DNA from: Patella vulgata
Taxonomy: Eukaryota; Mollusca; Gastropoda; Patellidae
Reading direction: 5' to 3'
DNA length: 64,000 bases
NCBI RefSeq assembly: GCF_932274485.2
Contig: NC_065887.2
Span: 11,318,001 to 11,382,000 of the forward strand
The position numbers and the translations under genes were made by a program. The stretch's first letter is position 1, and every line of letters begins with the position of its first letter. This document shows positions 57,201-62,408 of this stretch, in pieces. Under the pieces are notes generated by a model. It was not told the DNA's origin and did no database searches. It saw only the letters and a list, made by a program, of their open reading frames with translations.

Positions 57201-60200
57201 CAGAAATGGTTAATGATGTCAATGTACTTGACAGTTACAGATCTTCTAGGCCCGGCTTATATTCTCGGACAAGCACTTTAATTTTAGATGGCCATGCACT
57301 TGAAAAACAATTGATTTATATATCCAGCACCAAGAATTTCGCCATCTGCGACCGGAACTTCTCCCACAAACTACTAGAGGACCGCTTATACTTATCTTGA
57401 AGCTGAAAAGTGACACCTGTATAATTACGTGAATACGATACAAAATGCCTCTCATTGGGTTACTAAAAGCTAGTATTATTGGTGTGACGCACCCAAGAGA
57501 GAGTGAACATTCCACGGCCTTTTGTTCCAGAGTGATATCCTCTTATCCAAAAACCTTGATAGAGGCTACAATTTTCAAGAGATCCTTTTTCAGATTTTGT
57601 GTGAAGCTTTGGCTACATTACAGGATAATGATATTAAGCTATAGTTTTCAGCAGATTTTTTTAAAATTCCATATGAAGCATTGGGATAACCAAAGGATGA
57701 GATCTATCAATTTTACCACTCTTGCAACAGAGGGTGTGTGTTTCATGGCAACCGATTGCTCGAGGCGTGTAGGAGACTGAACGTGCGTCACCGGATTGAC
57801 ACTCTCCCTTGTGATGGATCCCCATAGGTTACATAAGTGCCGCACCTTGTGTTTTGCATTTGATAAATTTGCCTCAATGTTAGTTGCTTAGGGTGTTGTT
57901 AATTCACTGAAATGACAAGTTTAATCATTTAAACGCTTCAAATTGACAGTGCTCAAGTGGCGAAATAATGCGTTTAGCTGTCCATATAAAACATCACTAT
58001 AAAATCTATATCTCGACATTGGTATCATTTTTACTAATTTGGGTTTAATTTGGTTTTATAATTATTAATTACTGAAACCATTCGAAGAACTAGTTTAGAC
58101 AATGAACCCGGATTTGATTGGAGGGAGCGGGTGGAGCTATTTAAATAAATGATTACAGCGGCGTATTTCAACATTTTTGTGTCAATTTAAACCAATGGGA
58201 TTTTAATTAATTATTTAATTGGCTAATTACCGAAAGCCCTCCAGAGAGACAGTGATCTAGTAGCAACAATAATGGTTTTAGTGGTTTCATATAAAATCGT
58301 CCCAACTACTATAACGATTTACATTTTTATATGGTTTCTATGAAGTTATGTCATCTTAACATCTATTCACAGATAAGAACCGTAATTTTCTTTGAAAATG
58401 ATTCATAGCTTCATTCATACTAAAACAAATATGCAGATCATTTAAATTTCGCCAATTTTGATATTGTGAGATATTGGGAAGTTTAAATTATTCAAGCTTT
58501 TCTAAGCTATAGTGTTATCTGTTATTAATAGTTTGTGTTTCGTTTTCTATTTACAGTTGGAACAACAACACGTAAATTAATGTAAACAGTCAAATTAAAA
58601 CAATAAATCAACATTTGAGCTTAAATATGACATATCACAAACATGATACTACAGAATTTTGAAGTTTGAAGCAACCATTACAGTTTAAACCAAAACATTT
58701 GATTTATGGATATATGTTGTATCTTAATACTTGGCACATCTTGTATTTCAGCACGATGTCTTGTGACATCTTTCTAGGATGTCTTTCTACCAATATGTAT
58801 TGAAAGGGCCACTCTATGTTTTTAAAAAAAACACCTGCCACCTGCGTATATAAATGACTATATAAATAAAAAACTTTCAAACATATTTGATAACTATAAA
58901 ATATTTGCAATTTTATTAACCGTTGTTTTGCTCTAAGTTTCAGTTTGTGCCGAGGTTAAAGGTATGGAGGACCCTGCTATTATTCCAACTTCCAGTATAA
59001 CAGCACCAGGCGTTTCCAATCCCGAAAACCTTAGACCAGGAACTGCAACCACAGCTACATTCCCTGCCCAAACTTCGCCAATTAGTGTAACAATCGATTT
59101 GGCACCCATCACTGATGAAACGGTAGAAATTAAATCAGTGGAACTTGTATCACCACAGAATGTAGGATCTATCAGGGTATTTGTAATTGCAACTGGTGGT
59201 TCAGAAACAGAAGCAACTTATTTGACTGCAGTAAGTATAAACACGCTTGCTATTAAGACTCTATTCCTTAAGAGTTTTTTGTTTACAAGAACTGATGTTT
59301 TCTATTATTTTTACAGACTGATTTATCAGCACCCATTCCTAAAGCTACCTTCCCTGCTGGTACGGAAGCTGCACAAATCAGAGTCGAAGTAACCCAAACC
59401 AATAACGATTCCGAAACAAGTTTCTCTCTTGATGTTAGAGCATGTTTCGAAGGTAGGATACTAATATATTTGTAATTCAGTTTTATTATGTGTTCGGCGA
59501 TTAAAATATGCAAAGAAAATAAATTTGAATAATCTTCCAAGGTATGCAATTCAATTGTCGTCTATGATTCTATGGGCGTACTTCTTTTATTTTAGAAACA
59601 AGTGTGTCCGGCACATCACCCACTGAAGCAGGAACATCACCCACTGAAGCAGGAACATCTCCTACAGGTAATTGTAATTTTTGAATATGCCTAATTTCCA
59701 GAGTCAAATTACAGATATCCATTTTGTTCAACTGCAGTTTCGTTAGTTTAGAACAACTATAAAATACATGTATATCTATATGCGTACGTAAATAAAAACA
59801 GTCGAACAATTCTAAGCTGAAACAAAATTGGTTGAGTTATTTATCTTATCTTAACTTTTCCTTTTATTCATTTTACCAGTTGGAACAACTACACGTAAGT
59901 TTATTTTTATTTTTTTTGTAAGAAAGGGAATATGGTCCAGGCTTCATTTATATGAACACTTTTTGAATCCAACAAAATGTGACCATTACAGTTTATATTA
60001 AAAAAAAAATGATTTACATGCATTTGATTTATGGATGTGTGTTGTATCTTAACCCTTGGCACATTTTGTATTTCAGCACGATGTCTTGTGACAGAAGGAA
60101 TGGAAAGTCCAACAGTTATACCAGCTAAATACCTAGAACAACCATCTGGATTCCCATCGACAGATGATCCAGAGAATCTGAGACCAGGTGGTGATCAATT

Positions 60201-62408
60201 TACAATTAACCCATCGGATGCTCCTACCAACGTCACATTTAAACTTACTGATGATGTTGAGCCCGTTGATCTGTCAGAAGTAAAACTTCCTGCCAATGAC
60301 AATGTGCAAACATTTAGAGTATTTGGACGAACGGGACCTTCAGCACCATGGACACTACTTGAATCTACTGATGTAAGTACATGGTCATGTTCAAACCAAT
60401 ACAATTTTTTCTTTTCAATTTATAAGAGTCGTACAACCATAAATTGTTTATATTCATTGATTTAATTAGATGCTTTATATGGGGAATTGTGTGTGTTTCC
60501 AGTCGTTTACTTTTATTTGATTTGAATCCATCAATAAACTTTAAATTACAATATCGTTCTATCTTTAAACAGAATGATACCACTGATGATTCTCTTAAAT
60601 TCCCACCTGAAGTCGTTGTCACAGAGATTATGGTTGAAATAACACCAACGGATTCGGACAAACCAGTGACGATTGATGTTAGTGTGCACGCCTGTTTTGT
60701 AGGTTCGTAGCAAATCTTTATTCTTTTTTTCTTAGATATTTCTTTATCCACCTTTAATATAATTACTTTATCCCATATTAATGTTCTACTACATTTGTAT
60801 CTTTATAGTTACAACTGGCACAGAAGGAACATCACCAACAGGTAAGCCTAATGAACGATTTGATAACTTGTTAAATATATTTTAGGAAATTTTATATCAG
60901 ATGGAATGAAATAAAACATTGCGTGGACTCAAATAGGTCTGTAACAATAGCTGCCACGAATGTAATATATGGATAAACAGTAAACATGTAATGAATTTTG
61001 ATTTAATTGAAAGAAGCGTCAATTTCCTTGACATTTGTTTAATTTGAGCAATGCAAGTGTTGACAAACAATTAATTCTTTTATGAAATATCTGTATAACC
61101 ATTTATATCTCCAGCACCCGAAACTTCGCCAACTGCTCCCGGAACTTCGCCAAACAGTCAACTATTTAATTACAATTATTTATATCTTGATGTAGTCTAT
61201 TTACACAAAGCAGTAACGGATAATGTTGTCAATGTGCTGAACAATTACAGATCTTCTATGCCCAGCTTATATTTTCAGCCAAGCACTTTTATTCCAGAAG
61301 ACCATGCACTTTGTAAACAATTGATTTATATATCCAGCACCAAGAACTTCGCCATTTTCTCTACTAGTACACTTATTGAATTATAGCTACTTAATGATAG
61401 GGCATTCCAGAGTTATACACTTGCCATTTTAGGCATAATGTGATCAAATATTAGGGATCAAACGATCCTAATTGAAATATGTACAAAAATTATGGTCCCT
61501 CTAGATTTAGGTGTATTTTAAAGATATTAGATGTTTATGAGTTTGGTGTTCATCGGACATTCAGCTGCGGGGTTATGCCCCATGACCCGTAACCTTTTGA
61601 ATATTATAGAGGCTACACATTTTAACATATTTTTTTCAAATTTACTTTGATGCATTGGTGTCATGACGCACCCCATAGATAGTGAACATTCCACGGCCTA
61701 TTGTTCCAGAGTGATGTCCTATTATCCGAACACCTTGATAGAGGCTACGGTTTTCAACAGATCCTAATCTTAGGAATTATATTGAAGTAGACGTACAAGA
61801 GAGTGGTTTCTTTTTGCATAATTAACAATATAAATCCAATGTAAACAAATAAGAACTTTTCGTAAATTATCACAAATTATCAAATGACAATTTATTACTG
61901 ATATGAATTATATCCTGATGCCCAGTTATTGAAATTGACAGTCGCTGAGCTAGTGTACATGGTGCCTATATTGCACAATTTATTCAAAATTTGTATAAAC
62001 ACACATGTTATTGTAATCACCCTTTCCGTCCATCGATCTGTCATTTCATTCACGCTATATCTCAACGTAATATCCCTATTTCTTTCTACAACTGTCCAAG
62101 CTGCTTGTAATGCTTACTAGAACGATATATAAAGGTCATTGTGTCTAATTGTTGTGAAACATTCGGTGAACTTGTATTATGATAAGATGATCCCTATGTC
62201 TTTGGTGGATTCCCTGCTGAAAAGAGATATTCACACTAATTGATTATAGACATCTAGTTAATTGTTTGTATAATTGTCAATTTAAAAAAAATTCTCTATA
62301 TTGTTAAAGGCCCACCACAATTGACATCACCGACTGAACTAATAGCACAGCCATCACCAACTGGCCCGACAGAAGCTACTCCACCAACTCAACCAACATC
62401 ACCAACAG
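1..62408 (+). CDS. Giant tandem-repeat mucin-like protein gene, partial at both ends (126 exons in window)
   Basis: Splicing GT-AG exons on the + strand gives one continuous frame. Domains of about 141 aa (exons A+B) and 142 aa (exons C+D) alternate 14 times each, separated by Thr/Ser/Pro linkers. One divergent domain (exons G+H) lies between U8 and U9. Each domain has one Cys near each end, Asn-X-Ser/Thr sites and alternating hydrophobic stretches that suggest a beta-rich fold. The linkers are built from GTSPT-type heptads, typical of dense O-glycosylation. All modules are phase 1-1, so the frame survives any change in unit number. The first exon is cut by the window start, and neither a signal peptide nor a stop codon is visible. 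A secreted or cell-surface adhesive or mucin-like role is inferred from composition only; the gene itself is not recognised. The opening of each domain (Cys, Gly-Met-Glu, Ile-Pro) recalls the start of discoidin (F5/8C) domains, but that link is weak. Confidence 0.85.
404..695 (+). CDS. U0 linker 1 (exon T1 and 15-nt microexon M1)
   Basis: T1 is 404-475 (72 nt, phase 1-1). It reads as a Thr/Ser/Pro/Glu linker containing the heptad TSPTEAG twice and ending in GTSPT, so it is a likely O-glycosylated spacer between domains 1 and 2. M1 is 681-695, only 15 nt (TTGGAACAACTACAC), between a ttaccag acceptor and a gtaagt donor. It contributes V-G-T-T-T and one base of the Pro codon completed by exon C. 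Without M1 the frame is still kept, because it is phase 1-1. M1 is placed by conserved splice signals and frame in all 14 units, not by transcript data. Confidence 0.8.
885..1510 (+). CDS. U0 domain 2 (exons C and D)
   Basis: Exon C is 885-1180 (phase 1 to 0) and exon D 1381-1510 (phase 0 to 1), giving 142 residues. Counting from the split Pro codon, Cys3 and Cys140 bracket the domain and probably pair. There is a VIPAEYLEQ stretch at about 14-22, an ENLRPG motif at 33-38, sequons N52-V-T and N100-D-T, and one Trp (in APW) near the C-exon end. The layout (Cys, GM, IP, NLRPG, hydrophobic strands, ACF) parallels domain 1, so the two are ancient paralogues. The acceptor is tttcag and the D donor is the weaker gttcgt. 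This copy has Glu at residue 18. Confidence 0.88.
1617..3883 (+). CDS. U0 linker 2 (exons E, F and microexon M2)
   Basis: E is 1617-1649 (33 nt, reads VTTGTEGTSPT). F is 2371-2454 (84 nt, four 21-bp repeats encoding APGTSPT). M2 is 3869-3883 (15 nt, TTGGAACAAAAACAC, donor gtaaat), giving V-G-T-K-T and the first base of a Leu codon completed by exon A. All three are phase 1-1. This is the longest Thr/Ser/Pro spacer in each unit, about 44 residues, and joins domain 2 to the next domain 1. The E-F intron holds two decayed F copies, and the 1.4-kb F-M2 intron holds a third. Confidence 0.8.
1923..1984 (+). pseudogene. Decayed linker exon (psi-F1), no splice donor
   Basis: It follows a good tctccag acceptor and matches three 21-bp F repeats, but one base is missing near its end and the donor GT reads TT (cacag followed by ttaatt). 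It therefore cannot be a normal internal exon, and reading through it meets a stop. Copies lie in other units at 6420, 10934, 15421, 19907, 24394, 28875, 33384, 37898, 43090, 47599, 52106, 56595 and 61115. The U8 copy (37898-37960) is the full 63 nt in frame but still lacks the donor. The U7 and U11 copies share an in-frame TAA. The broken state predates amplification of the units. Confidence 0.8.
2249..2290 (+). pseudogene. Decayed linker exon (psi-F2)
   Basis: This is a GC-richer island with the AACTTCGCC and CTTCTACCACA pieces of an F-type repeat, but no acceptor AG at the usual place and no donor. The DNA before it (about 2130-2248) resembles the DNA before psi-F3 (about 2540-2655), including the shared CAAGCACTTTAATTTCAG segment. 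An exon-plus-intron block was therefore duplicated inside the unit. It is present in U0-U12; U7 and U11 share a small deletion within it. Confidence 0.65.
2455..3868 (+). other. Long F-M2 intron (1.4 kb), repeated in 12 units
   Basis: Apart from psi-F3 (2656-2697) I find no coding or RNA gene here. It is AT-rich single-copy-like DNA within the unit. A more GC-rich block at about 2,810-2,920 (gacgcaccc and ccacggcc segments) also survives in the divergent tails at about 40,165-40,275 and 61,660-61,765. U0 lacks about 16 bp near 3,030 that other units keep. Counterparts are 6952-8382, 11466-12869, 15953-17356, 20439-21842, 24926-26329, 29408-30838, 33899-35328, 43622-45050, 48131-49561, 52621-54059 and 57127-58556. 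Copies in U2-U5 share a 27-bp deletion at about 11,790, 16,277, 20,763 and 25,250. Confidence 0.7.
2656..2697 (+). pseudogene. Decayed linker exon (psi-F3)
   Basis: After an atatccag acceptor-like end, the sequence reads in phase 1 as two degenerate heptads (APRISPS and ATRTSPT). The expected donor GT is AC (cacaaactac), so it should not be spliced in as an exon. Copies occur at the same place in U0-U12. In U8 and U13 the related segment (about 38,650 and 61,340) is shortened. Confidence 0.65.
3976..4082 (+). pseudogene. Stump of exon C with its upstream intron (psi-C)
   Basis: The stretch from ttgaagcgaccattacag to tcttgtgaca closely matches the end of the M1-C intron plus the first 18-19 nt of exon C (compare 783-903). 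Homology stops there, and the phase-1 reading soon meets TAG, so this is a relic of an M1+C duplication of which only the microexon (now M2) stayed in use. Stump starts in the other units are 8578, 13065, 17552, 22038, 26525, 31034, 35524, 45246, 49757, 54255 and 58752. U8-U9 lacks it. Confidence 0.8.
4249..4757 (+). CDS. U1 domain 1 (exons A and B), first complete copy
   Basis: Exon A is 4249-4535 (acceptor atttacag, donor gtaagt, phase 1 to 0) and exon B 4622-4757 (phase 0 to 1). The 141-residue domain has Cys2 and Cys139 as its only cysteines, probably one disulfide closing the domain. It has GMEDPAIIPASSI at about 7-19, ENLRPG at 28-33, a hydrophobic ISVTIDL strand at 47-53, and a sequon N126-D-S. 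The C-terminal FSLDVRACFE ends in the same ACF motif as domain 2. No catalytic motif is visible. The 86-nt A-B intron is open in the A frame, so an unspliced ORF exists, but retaining the intron would shift the frame of B. Confidence 0.9.
4901..5192 (+). CDS. U1 linker 1 (T1, M1)
   Basis: T1 is 4901-4972 and M1 5178-5192. Sequence as in U0. Confidence 0.8.
5382..6007 (+). CDS. U1 domain 2 (C, D)
   Basis: C is 5382-5677 and D 5878-6007. Residue 18 is Ala (VIPAAYLEQ), a change shared with U2-U5 only. Confidence 0.88.
6114..8397 (+). CDS. U1 linker 2 (E, F, M2)
   Basis: E is 6114-6146, F 6868-6951 (four heptads) and M2 8383-8397 (VGTKT). Confidence 0.8.
8763..9271 (+). CDS. U2 domain 1 (A, B)
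   Basis: A is 8763-9049 and B 9136-9271. Protein identical to U1. Confidence 0.9.
9415..9706 (+). CDS. U2 linker 1 (T1, M1)
   Basis: T1 is 9415-9486 and M1 9692-9706. The M1 acceptor reads ttttaacag instead of ttttaccag, a mark of U2-U5. Confidence 0.8.
9896..10521 (+). CDS. U2 domain 2 (C, D)
   Basis: C is 9896-10191 and D 10392-10521. Ala at residue 18. In exon D a silent GTT to GTC change (near 10,452) is shared by U2-U5. Confidence 0.88.
10628..12884 (+). CDS. U2 linker 2 (E, F, M2)
   Basis: E is 10628-10660, F 11382-11465 and M2 12870-12884. The third F heptad is GPGTSPT rather than APGTSPT, shared by U2-U5. Confidence 0.8.
13250..13758 (+). CDS. U3 domain 1 (A, B)
   Basis: A is 13250-13536 and B 13623-13758. 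Protein identical to U1. Confidence 0.9.
13902..14193 (+). CDS. U3 linker 1 (T1, M1)
   Basis: T1 is 13902-13973 and M1 14179-14193. Confidence 0.8.
14383..15008 (+). CDS. U3 domain 2 (C, D)
   Basis: C is 14383-14678 and D 14879-15008. Ala at residue 18. Confidence 0.88.
15115..17371 (+). CDS. U3 linker 2 (E, F, M2)
   Basis: E is 15115-15147, F 15869-15952 (with the GPGTSPT variant) and M2 17357-17371. Confidence 0.8.
17737..18245 (+). CDS. U4 domain 1 (A, B)
   Basis: A is 17737-18023 and B 18110-18245. Protein identical to U1. Confidence 0.9.
18389..18680 (+). CDS. U4 linker 1 (T1, M1)
   Basis: T1 is 18389-18460 and M1 18666-18680. Confidence 0.8.
18869..19494 (+). CDS. U4 domain 2 (C, D)
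   Basis: C is 18869-19164 and D 19365-19494. Ala at residue 18. One A fewer in the poly-A run of the preceding intron accounts for the 4486-bp spacing. Confidence 0.88.
19601..21857 (+). CDS. U4 linker 2 (E, F, M2)
   Basis: E is 19601-19633, F 20355-20438 (with the GPGTSPT variant) and M2 21843-21857. Confidence 0.8.
22223..22731 (+). CDS. U5 domain 1 (A, B)
   Basis: A is 22223-22509 and B 22596-22731. Protein identical to U1. Confidence 0.9.
22875..23166 (+). CDS. U5 linker 1 (T1, M1)
   Basis: T1 is 22875-22946 and M1 23152-23166. Confidence 0.8.
23356..23981 (+). CDS. U5 domain 2 (C, D)
   Basis: C is 23356-23651 and D 23852-23981. Last copy with Ala at residue 18. Confidence 0.88.
24088..26344 (+). 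CDS. U5 linker 2 (E, F, M2)
   Basis: E is 24088-24120, F 24842-24925 (last GPGTSPT variant) and M2 26330-26344. Confidence 0.8.
26710..27218 (+). CDS. U6 domain 1 (A, B)
   Basis: A is 26710-26996 and B 27083-27218. Protein identical to U1. Confidence 0.9.
27362..27654 (+). CDS. U6 linker 1 (T1, M1)
   Basis: T1 is 27362-27433 and M1 27640-27654. The T1-M1 intron carries an extra base (cagtctcgtt) also seen in U7, U9 and U12. Confidence 0.8.
27837..28462 (+). CDS. U6 domain 2 (C, D)
   Basis: C is 27837-28132 and D 28333-28462. Glu at residue 18. The intron before C lacks 8 bp (cttggcac region) but keeps the tttcag acceptor; U7 shares this. Confidence 0.88.
28569..30853 (+). CDS. U6 linker 2 (E, F, M2)
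   Basis: E is 28569-28601, F 29324-29407 and M2 30839-30853. The F-M2 intron has the variant ctagttacaataataatgg at about 30,540, otherwise found only in U10. Confidence 0.8.
31219..31727 (+). CDS. U7 domain 1 (A, B)
   Basis: A is 31219-31505 and B 31592-31727. Protein identical to U1. Confidence 0.9.
31871..32163 (+). CDS. U7 linker 1 (T1, M1)
   Basis: T1 is 31871-31942 and M1 32149-32163. Confidence 0.8.
32346..32971 (+). CDS. U7 domain 2 (C, D)
   Basis: C is 32346-32641 and D 32842-32971. Glu at residue 18. Same 8-bp intron deletion as U6. Confidence 0.88.
33078..35343 (+). CDS. U7 linker 2 (E, F, M2)
   Basis: E is 33078-33110, F 33815-33898 and M2 35329-35343. M2 is TTGGAACAACAAAAC (V-G-T-T-K), as in U9. 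The E-F intron carries small deletions shared with U11. Confidence 0.8.
35709..36217 (+). CDS. U8 domain 1 (A, B)
   Basis: A is 35709-35995 and B 36082-36217. In B the sequon reads N-E-S instead of N-D-S (change near 36,173), keeping the potential N-glycosylation site. Confidence 0.9.
36361..36651 (+). CDS. U8 linker 1 (T1, M1)
   Basis: T1 is 36361-36432 and M1 36637-36651. Confidence 0.8.
36841..37466 (+). CDS. U8 domain 2 (C, D)
   Basis: C is 36841-37136 and D 37337-37466. Residue 112 is Asp rather than Glu, shared with U12. The intron after D reads gttcgtatc, removing the usual early stop in the retained intron, but retention would still shift the frame of E. Confidence 0.88.
37573..38450 (+). 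CDS. U8 linker 2 (E and five-heptad F; no M2)
   Basis: E is 37573-37605 and F 38346-38450, 105 nt, with five 21-bp repeats instead of four; one heptad ends in SPS. No M2 follows. F splices in phase 1 straight to exon G. The E-F intron is more diverged here than in any other unit, so this tail is an older lineage. Confidence 0.8.
38873..39656 (+). CDS. Divergent domain 3 (exons G and H) with fused linker
   Basis: G is 38873-39156 (acceptor tttttcag, phase 1 to 0, donor gtaagt) and H 39491-39656 (phase 0 to 1, donor gtaggt). The domain shares the plan of domains 1 and 2: Cys3, then NGMEIPAFIPSSSV at about 8-21, VDNLRT, a FTIDL strand, and a C-terminal NLDVRACFE with Cys138. It is clearly different in sequence and occurs once. 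N124-T-T is a sequon. Exon H continues directly from RACFE into ETATTGTSPT, so the B-type half and the T1-type linker share one exon with no intron between them. This is either intron loss or the ancestral state before an intron was gained. Confidence 0.85.
39733..39813 (+). CDS. Candidate orphan exon, 27 codons, doubtful
   Basis: After ttttag, phase 1 opens a frame starting ELTHEAPFVMKQLDEQGF that ends in a possible phase-1 donor (ccggtgtag). The frame stays open to 39,889 if unspliced. It is of more balanced composition than its surroundings and resembles no other exon in the array. The distance from exon H would leave an intron of only 76 nt. It may be a relic of a lost exon or chance. Confidence 0.2.
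40803..40868 (+). pseudogene. Truncated exon A copy
   Basis: After tttacag, 66 nt match the start of exon A (TTGTTTGTGCCGAGG onward, with Gly-Met-Gly-Asp-Pro). The match stops within ATAACAGCAC and passes straight into the intron sequence that precedes the real exon A at 40,918. There is no donor, so this is the scar of an unequal exchange or short tandem duplication. The extra GTT codon at its start also appears in the functional exon A of U12. Confidence 0.85.
40918..41426 (+). CDS. U9 domain 1 (A, B)
   Basis: A is 40918-41204 (acceptor gtttcag) and B 41291-41426. Reads IIPTSSI (Ala16 to Thr), shared with U12 and U13. Confidence 0.9.
41570..41862 (+). CDS. U9 linker 1 (T1, M1)
   Basis: T1 is 41570-41641 (one silent GTG to GTT) and M1 41848-41862. 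Confidence 0.8.
42052..42677 (+). CDS. U9 domain 2 (C, D)
   Basis: C is 42052-42347 and D 42548-42677. Glu at residue 18. Confidence 0.88.
42784..45065 (+). CDS. U9 linker 2 (E, F, M2)
   Basis: E is 42784-42816 with donor gtacgc instead of gtaagc, which may weaken splicing in this unit. F is 43538-43621, with one junction TSPG instead of TAPG. M2 is 45051-45065 (V-G-T-T-K). Confidence 0.78.
45431..45939 (+). CDS. U10 domain 1 (A, B)
   Basis: A is 45431-45717 and B 45804-45939. Protein as U1; one silent ACT to ACG at about 45,600. Confidence 0.9.
46080..46371 (+). CDS. U10 linker 1 (T1, M1)
   Basis: T1 is 46080-46151 and M1 46357-46371. The B-T1 intron is 3 bp shorter. Confidence 0.8.
46561..47186 (+). 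CDS. U10 domain 2 (C, D)
   Basis: C is 46561-46856 and D 47057-47186. Glu at residue 18. Confidence 0.88.
47293..49576 (+). CDS. U10 linker 2 (E, F, M2)
   Basis: E is 47293-47325, F 48047-48130 and M2 49562-49576 (V-G-T-K-T). Confidence 0.8.
49942..50450 (+). CDS. U11 domain 1 (A, B)
   Basis: A is 49942-50228 and B 50315-50450. Asn29 in the NLRPG motif is Ser (ESLRPG), the only change at this otherwise invariant motif in the array. Confidence 0.9.
50594..50885 (+). CDS. U11 linker 1 (T1, M1)
   Basis: T1 is 50594-50665 and M1 50871-50885. Confidence 0.8.
51075..51693 (+). CDS. U11 domain 2 (C, D)
   Basis: C is 51075-51370 and D 51564-51693. Seven bases are missing just after the C donor, but gtaagt is kept, so splicing should be intact. 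Confidence 0.88.
51800..54074 (+). CDS. U11 linker 2 (E, F, M2)
   Basis: E is 51800-51832, F 52537-52620 and M2 54060-54074 (TTGGAACAACAACAC, V-G-T-T-T). In the F-M2 intron, a short piece (aaactactagaggaccgctt) from upstream at about 52,860 replaces the usual sequence near 53,009, a local copy-paste event. Confidence 0.8.
54440..54952 (+). CDS. U12 domain 1 (A, B)
   Basis: A is 54440-54729 and B 54817-54952. Exon A carries one extra in-frame GTT codon at its start (acceptor atttacag then TTGTTTGTG). Reads PTSSI, and Ser34 and Ser44 are Thr; these last two are shared with U13. Confidence 0.9.
55096..55367 (+). CDS. U12 linker 1 (short T1, M1)
   Basis: T1 is 55096-55146, only 51 nt: exactly one 21-bp TSPTEAG repeat fewer than in all other units, still phase 1-1. 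Its second codon is ACT-type (ETTVSG against ETSVSG). M1 is 55353-55367. Confidence 0.8.
55557..56182 (+). CDS. U12 domain 2 (C, D)
   Basis: C is 55557-55852 and D 56053-56182. Asp at residue 112 as in U8; Pro124 is Ser (EITSTD). Confidence 0.88.
56289..58571 (+). CDS. U12 linker 2 (E, F, M2)
   Basis: E is 56289-56321, F 57043-57126 and M2 58557-58571 (V-G-T-T-T). Confidence 0.8.
58944..59452 (+). CDS. U13 domain 1 (A, B)
   Basis: A is 58944-59230 (acceptor gtttcag as in U9) and B 59317-59452. Thr at 16, 34 and 44. Confidence 0.9.
59596..59894 (+). CDS. U13 linker 1 (T1, M1)
   Basis: T1 is 59596-59667 and M1 59880-59894. The intron between them is the most diverged of all T1-M1 introns. 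Confidence 0.8.
60077..60702 (+). CDS. U13 domain 2 (C, D)
   Basis: C is 60077-60372 and D 60573-60702. Unique residues: Glu at 10 (GMESP) and Lys at 18 (VIPAKYLEQ). Confidence 0.88.
60809..60841 (+). CDS. U13 exon E, last short linker of the array
   Basis: 33 nt, reads VTTGTEGTSPT, phase 1-1. No F or M2 follows in this unit. The next frame-compatible exon is at 62,310. Confidence 0.8.
60842..62309 (+). other. U13 terminal intron with relics of a U8-type tail
   Basis: A decayed linker starts at 61,115 and runs at about 61,155 directly into sequence matching the DNA after exon F of U8 (61,156-61,350 against 38,465-38,660). It then jumps to the block 61,355-62,218, which matches 39,860-40,720. 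Exons F, G and H and the sequence between are missing, so the tail is a deleted copy of the U8 tail. No intact gene is seen. Confidence 0.75.
62310..62408 (+). CDS. Terminal Thr/Pro-rich linker exon
   Basis: 99 nt between ttgttaaag and gtatta, phase 1-1, encoding 33 residues rich in Pro and Thr (TSPTE, PSPTGPTEATPPT, TSPT). It compares with T1, E and F but is not made of clean heptads. It is in frame with exon E of U13 (E then G-P-P). It is probably the spacer between this array and whatever domain follows beyond the window. Confidence 0.65.

Larger units (their letters stand above)
1..61114 (+). repeat. Tandem array of 14 intragenic units, period about 4.49 kb
   Basis: The Met codon in the Gly-Met-Glu motif of exon A recurs at 4269, 8783, 13270, 17757, 22243, 26730, 31239, 35729, 40938, 45451, 49962, 54463 and 58964. 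The spacings are 4514, 4487, 4487, 4486, 4487, 4509, 4490, 5209, 4513, 4511, 4501 and 4501 bp. The 5209-bp step is the unit that contains exons G and H. Introns, pseudo-exons and exons are all repeated in the same order, so the repeat unit is genomic rather than a coding minisatellite. U0 is cut by the window start, and U13 loses unit structure in the decayed linker copy at 61,115. Confidence 0.97.

Noticed and set aside
1-62408. Bacterial operon or CRISPR-like array because of regular repeats
   Set aside because: Repeats are exon-intron units with GT-AG borders and a frame maintained only after splicing. There are no short palindromic repeats or spacers.
1-62408. Array as tandem copies of separate complete genes
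   Set aside because: No unit has a start with a signal peptide, a terminal stop in the spliced frame or a poly(A) context between units. The phase-1 junctions join units seamlessly.
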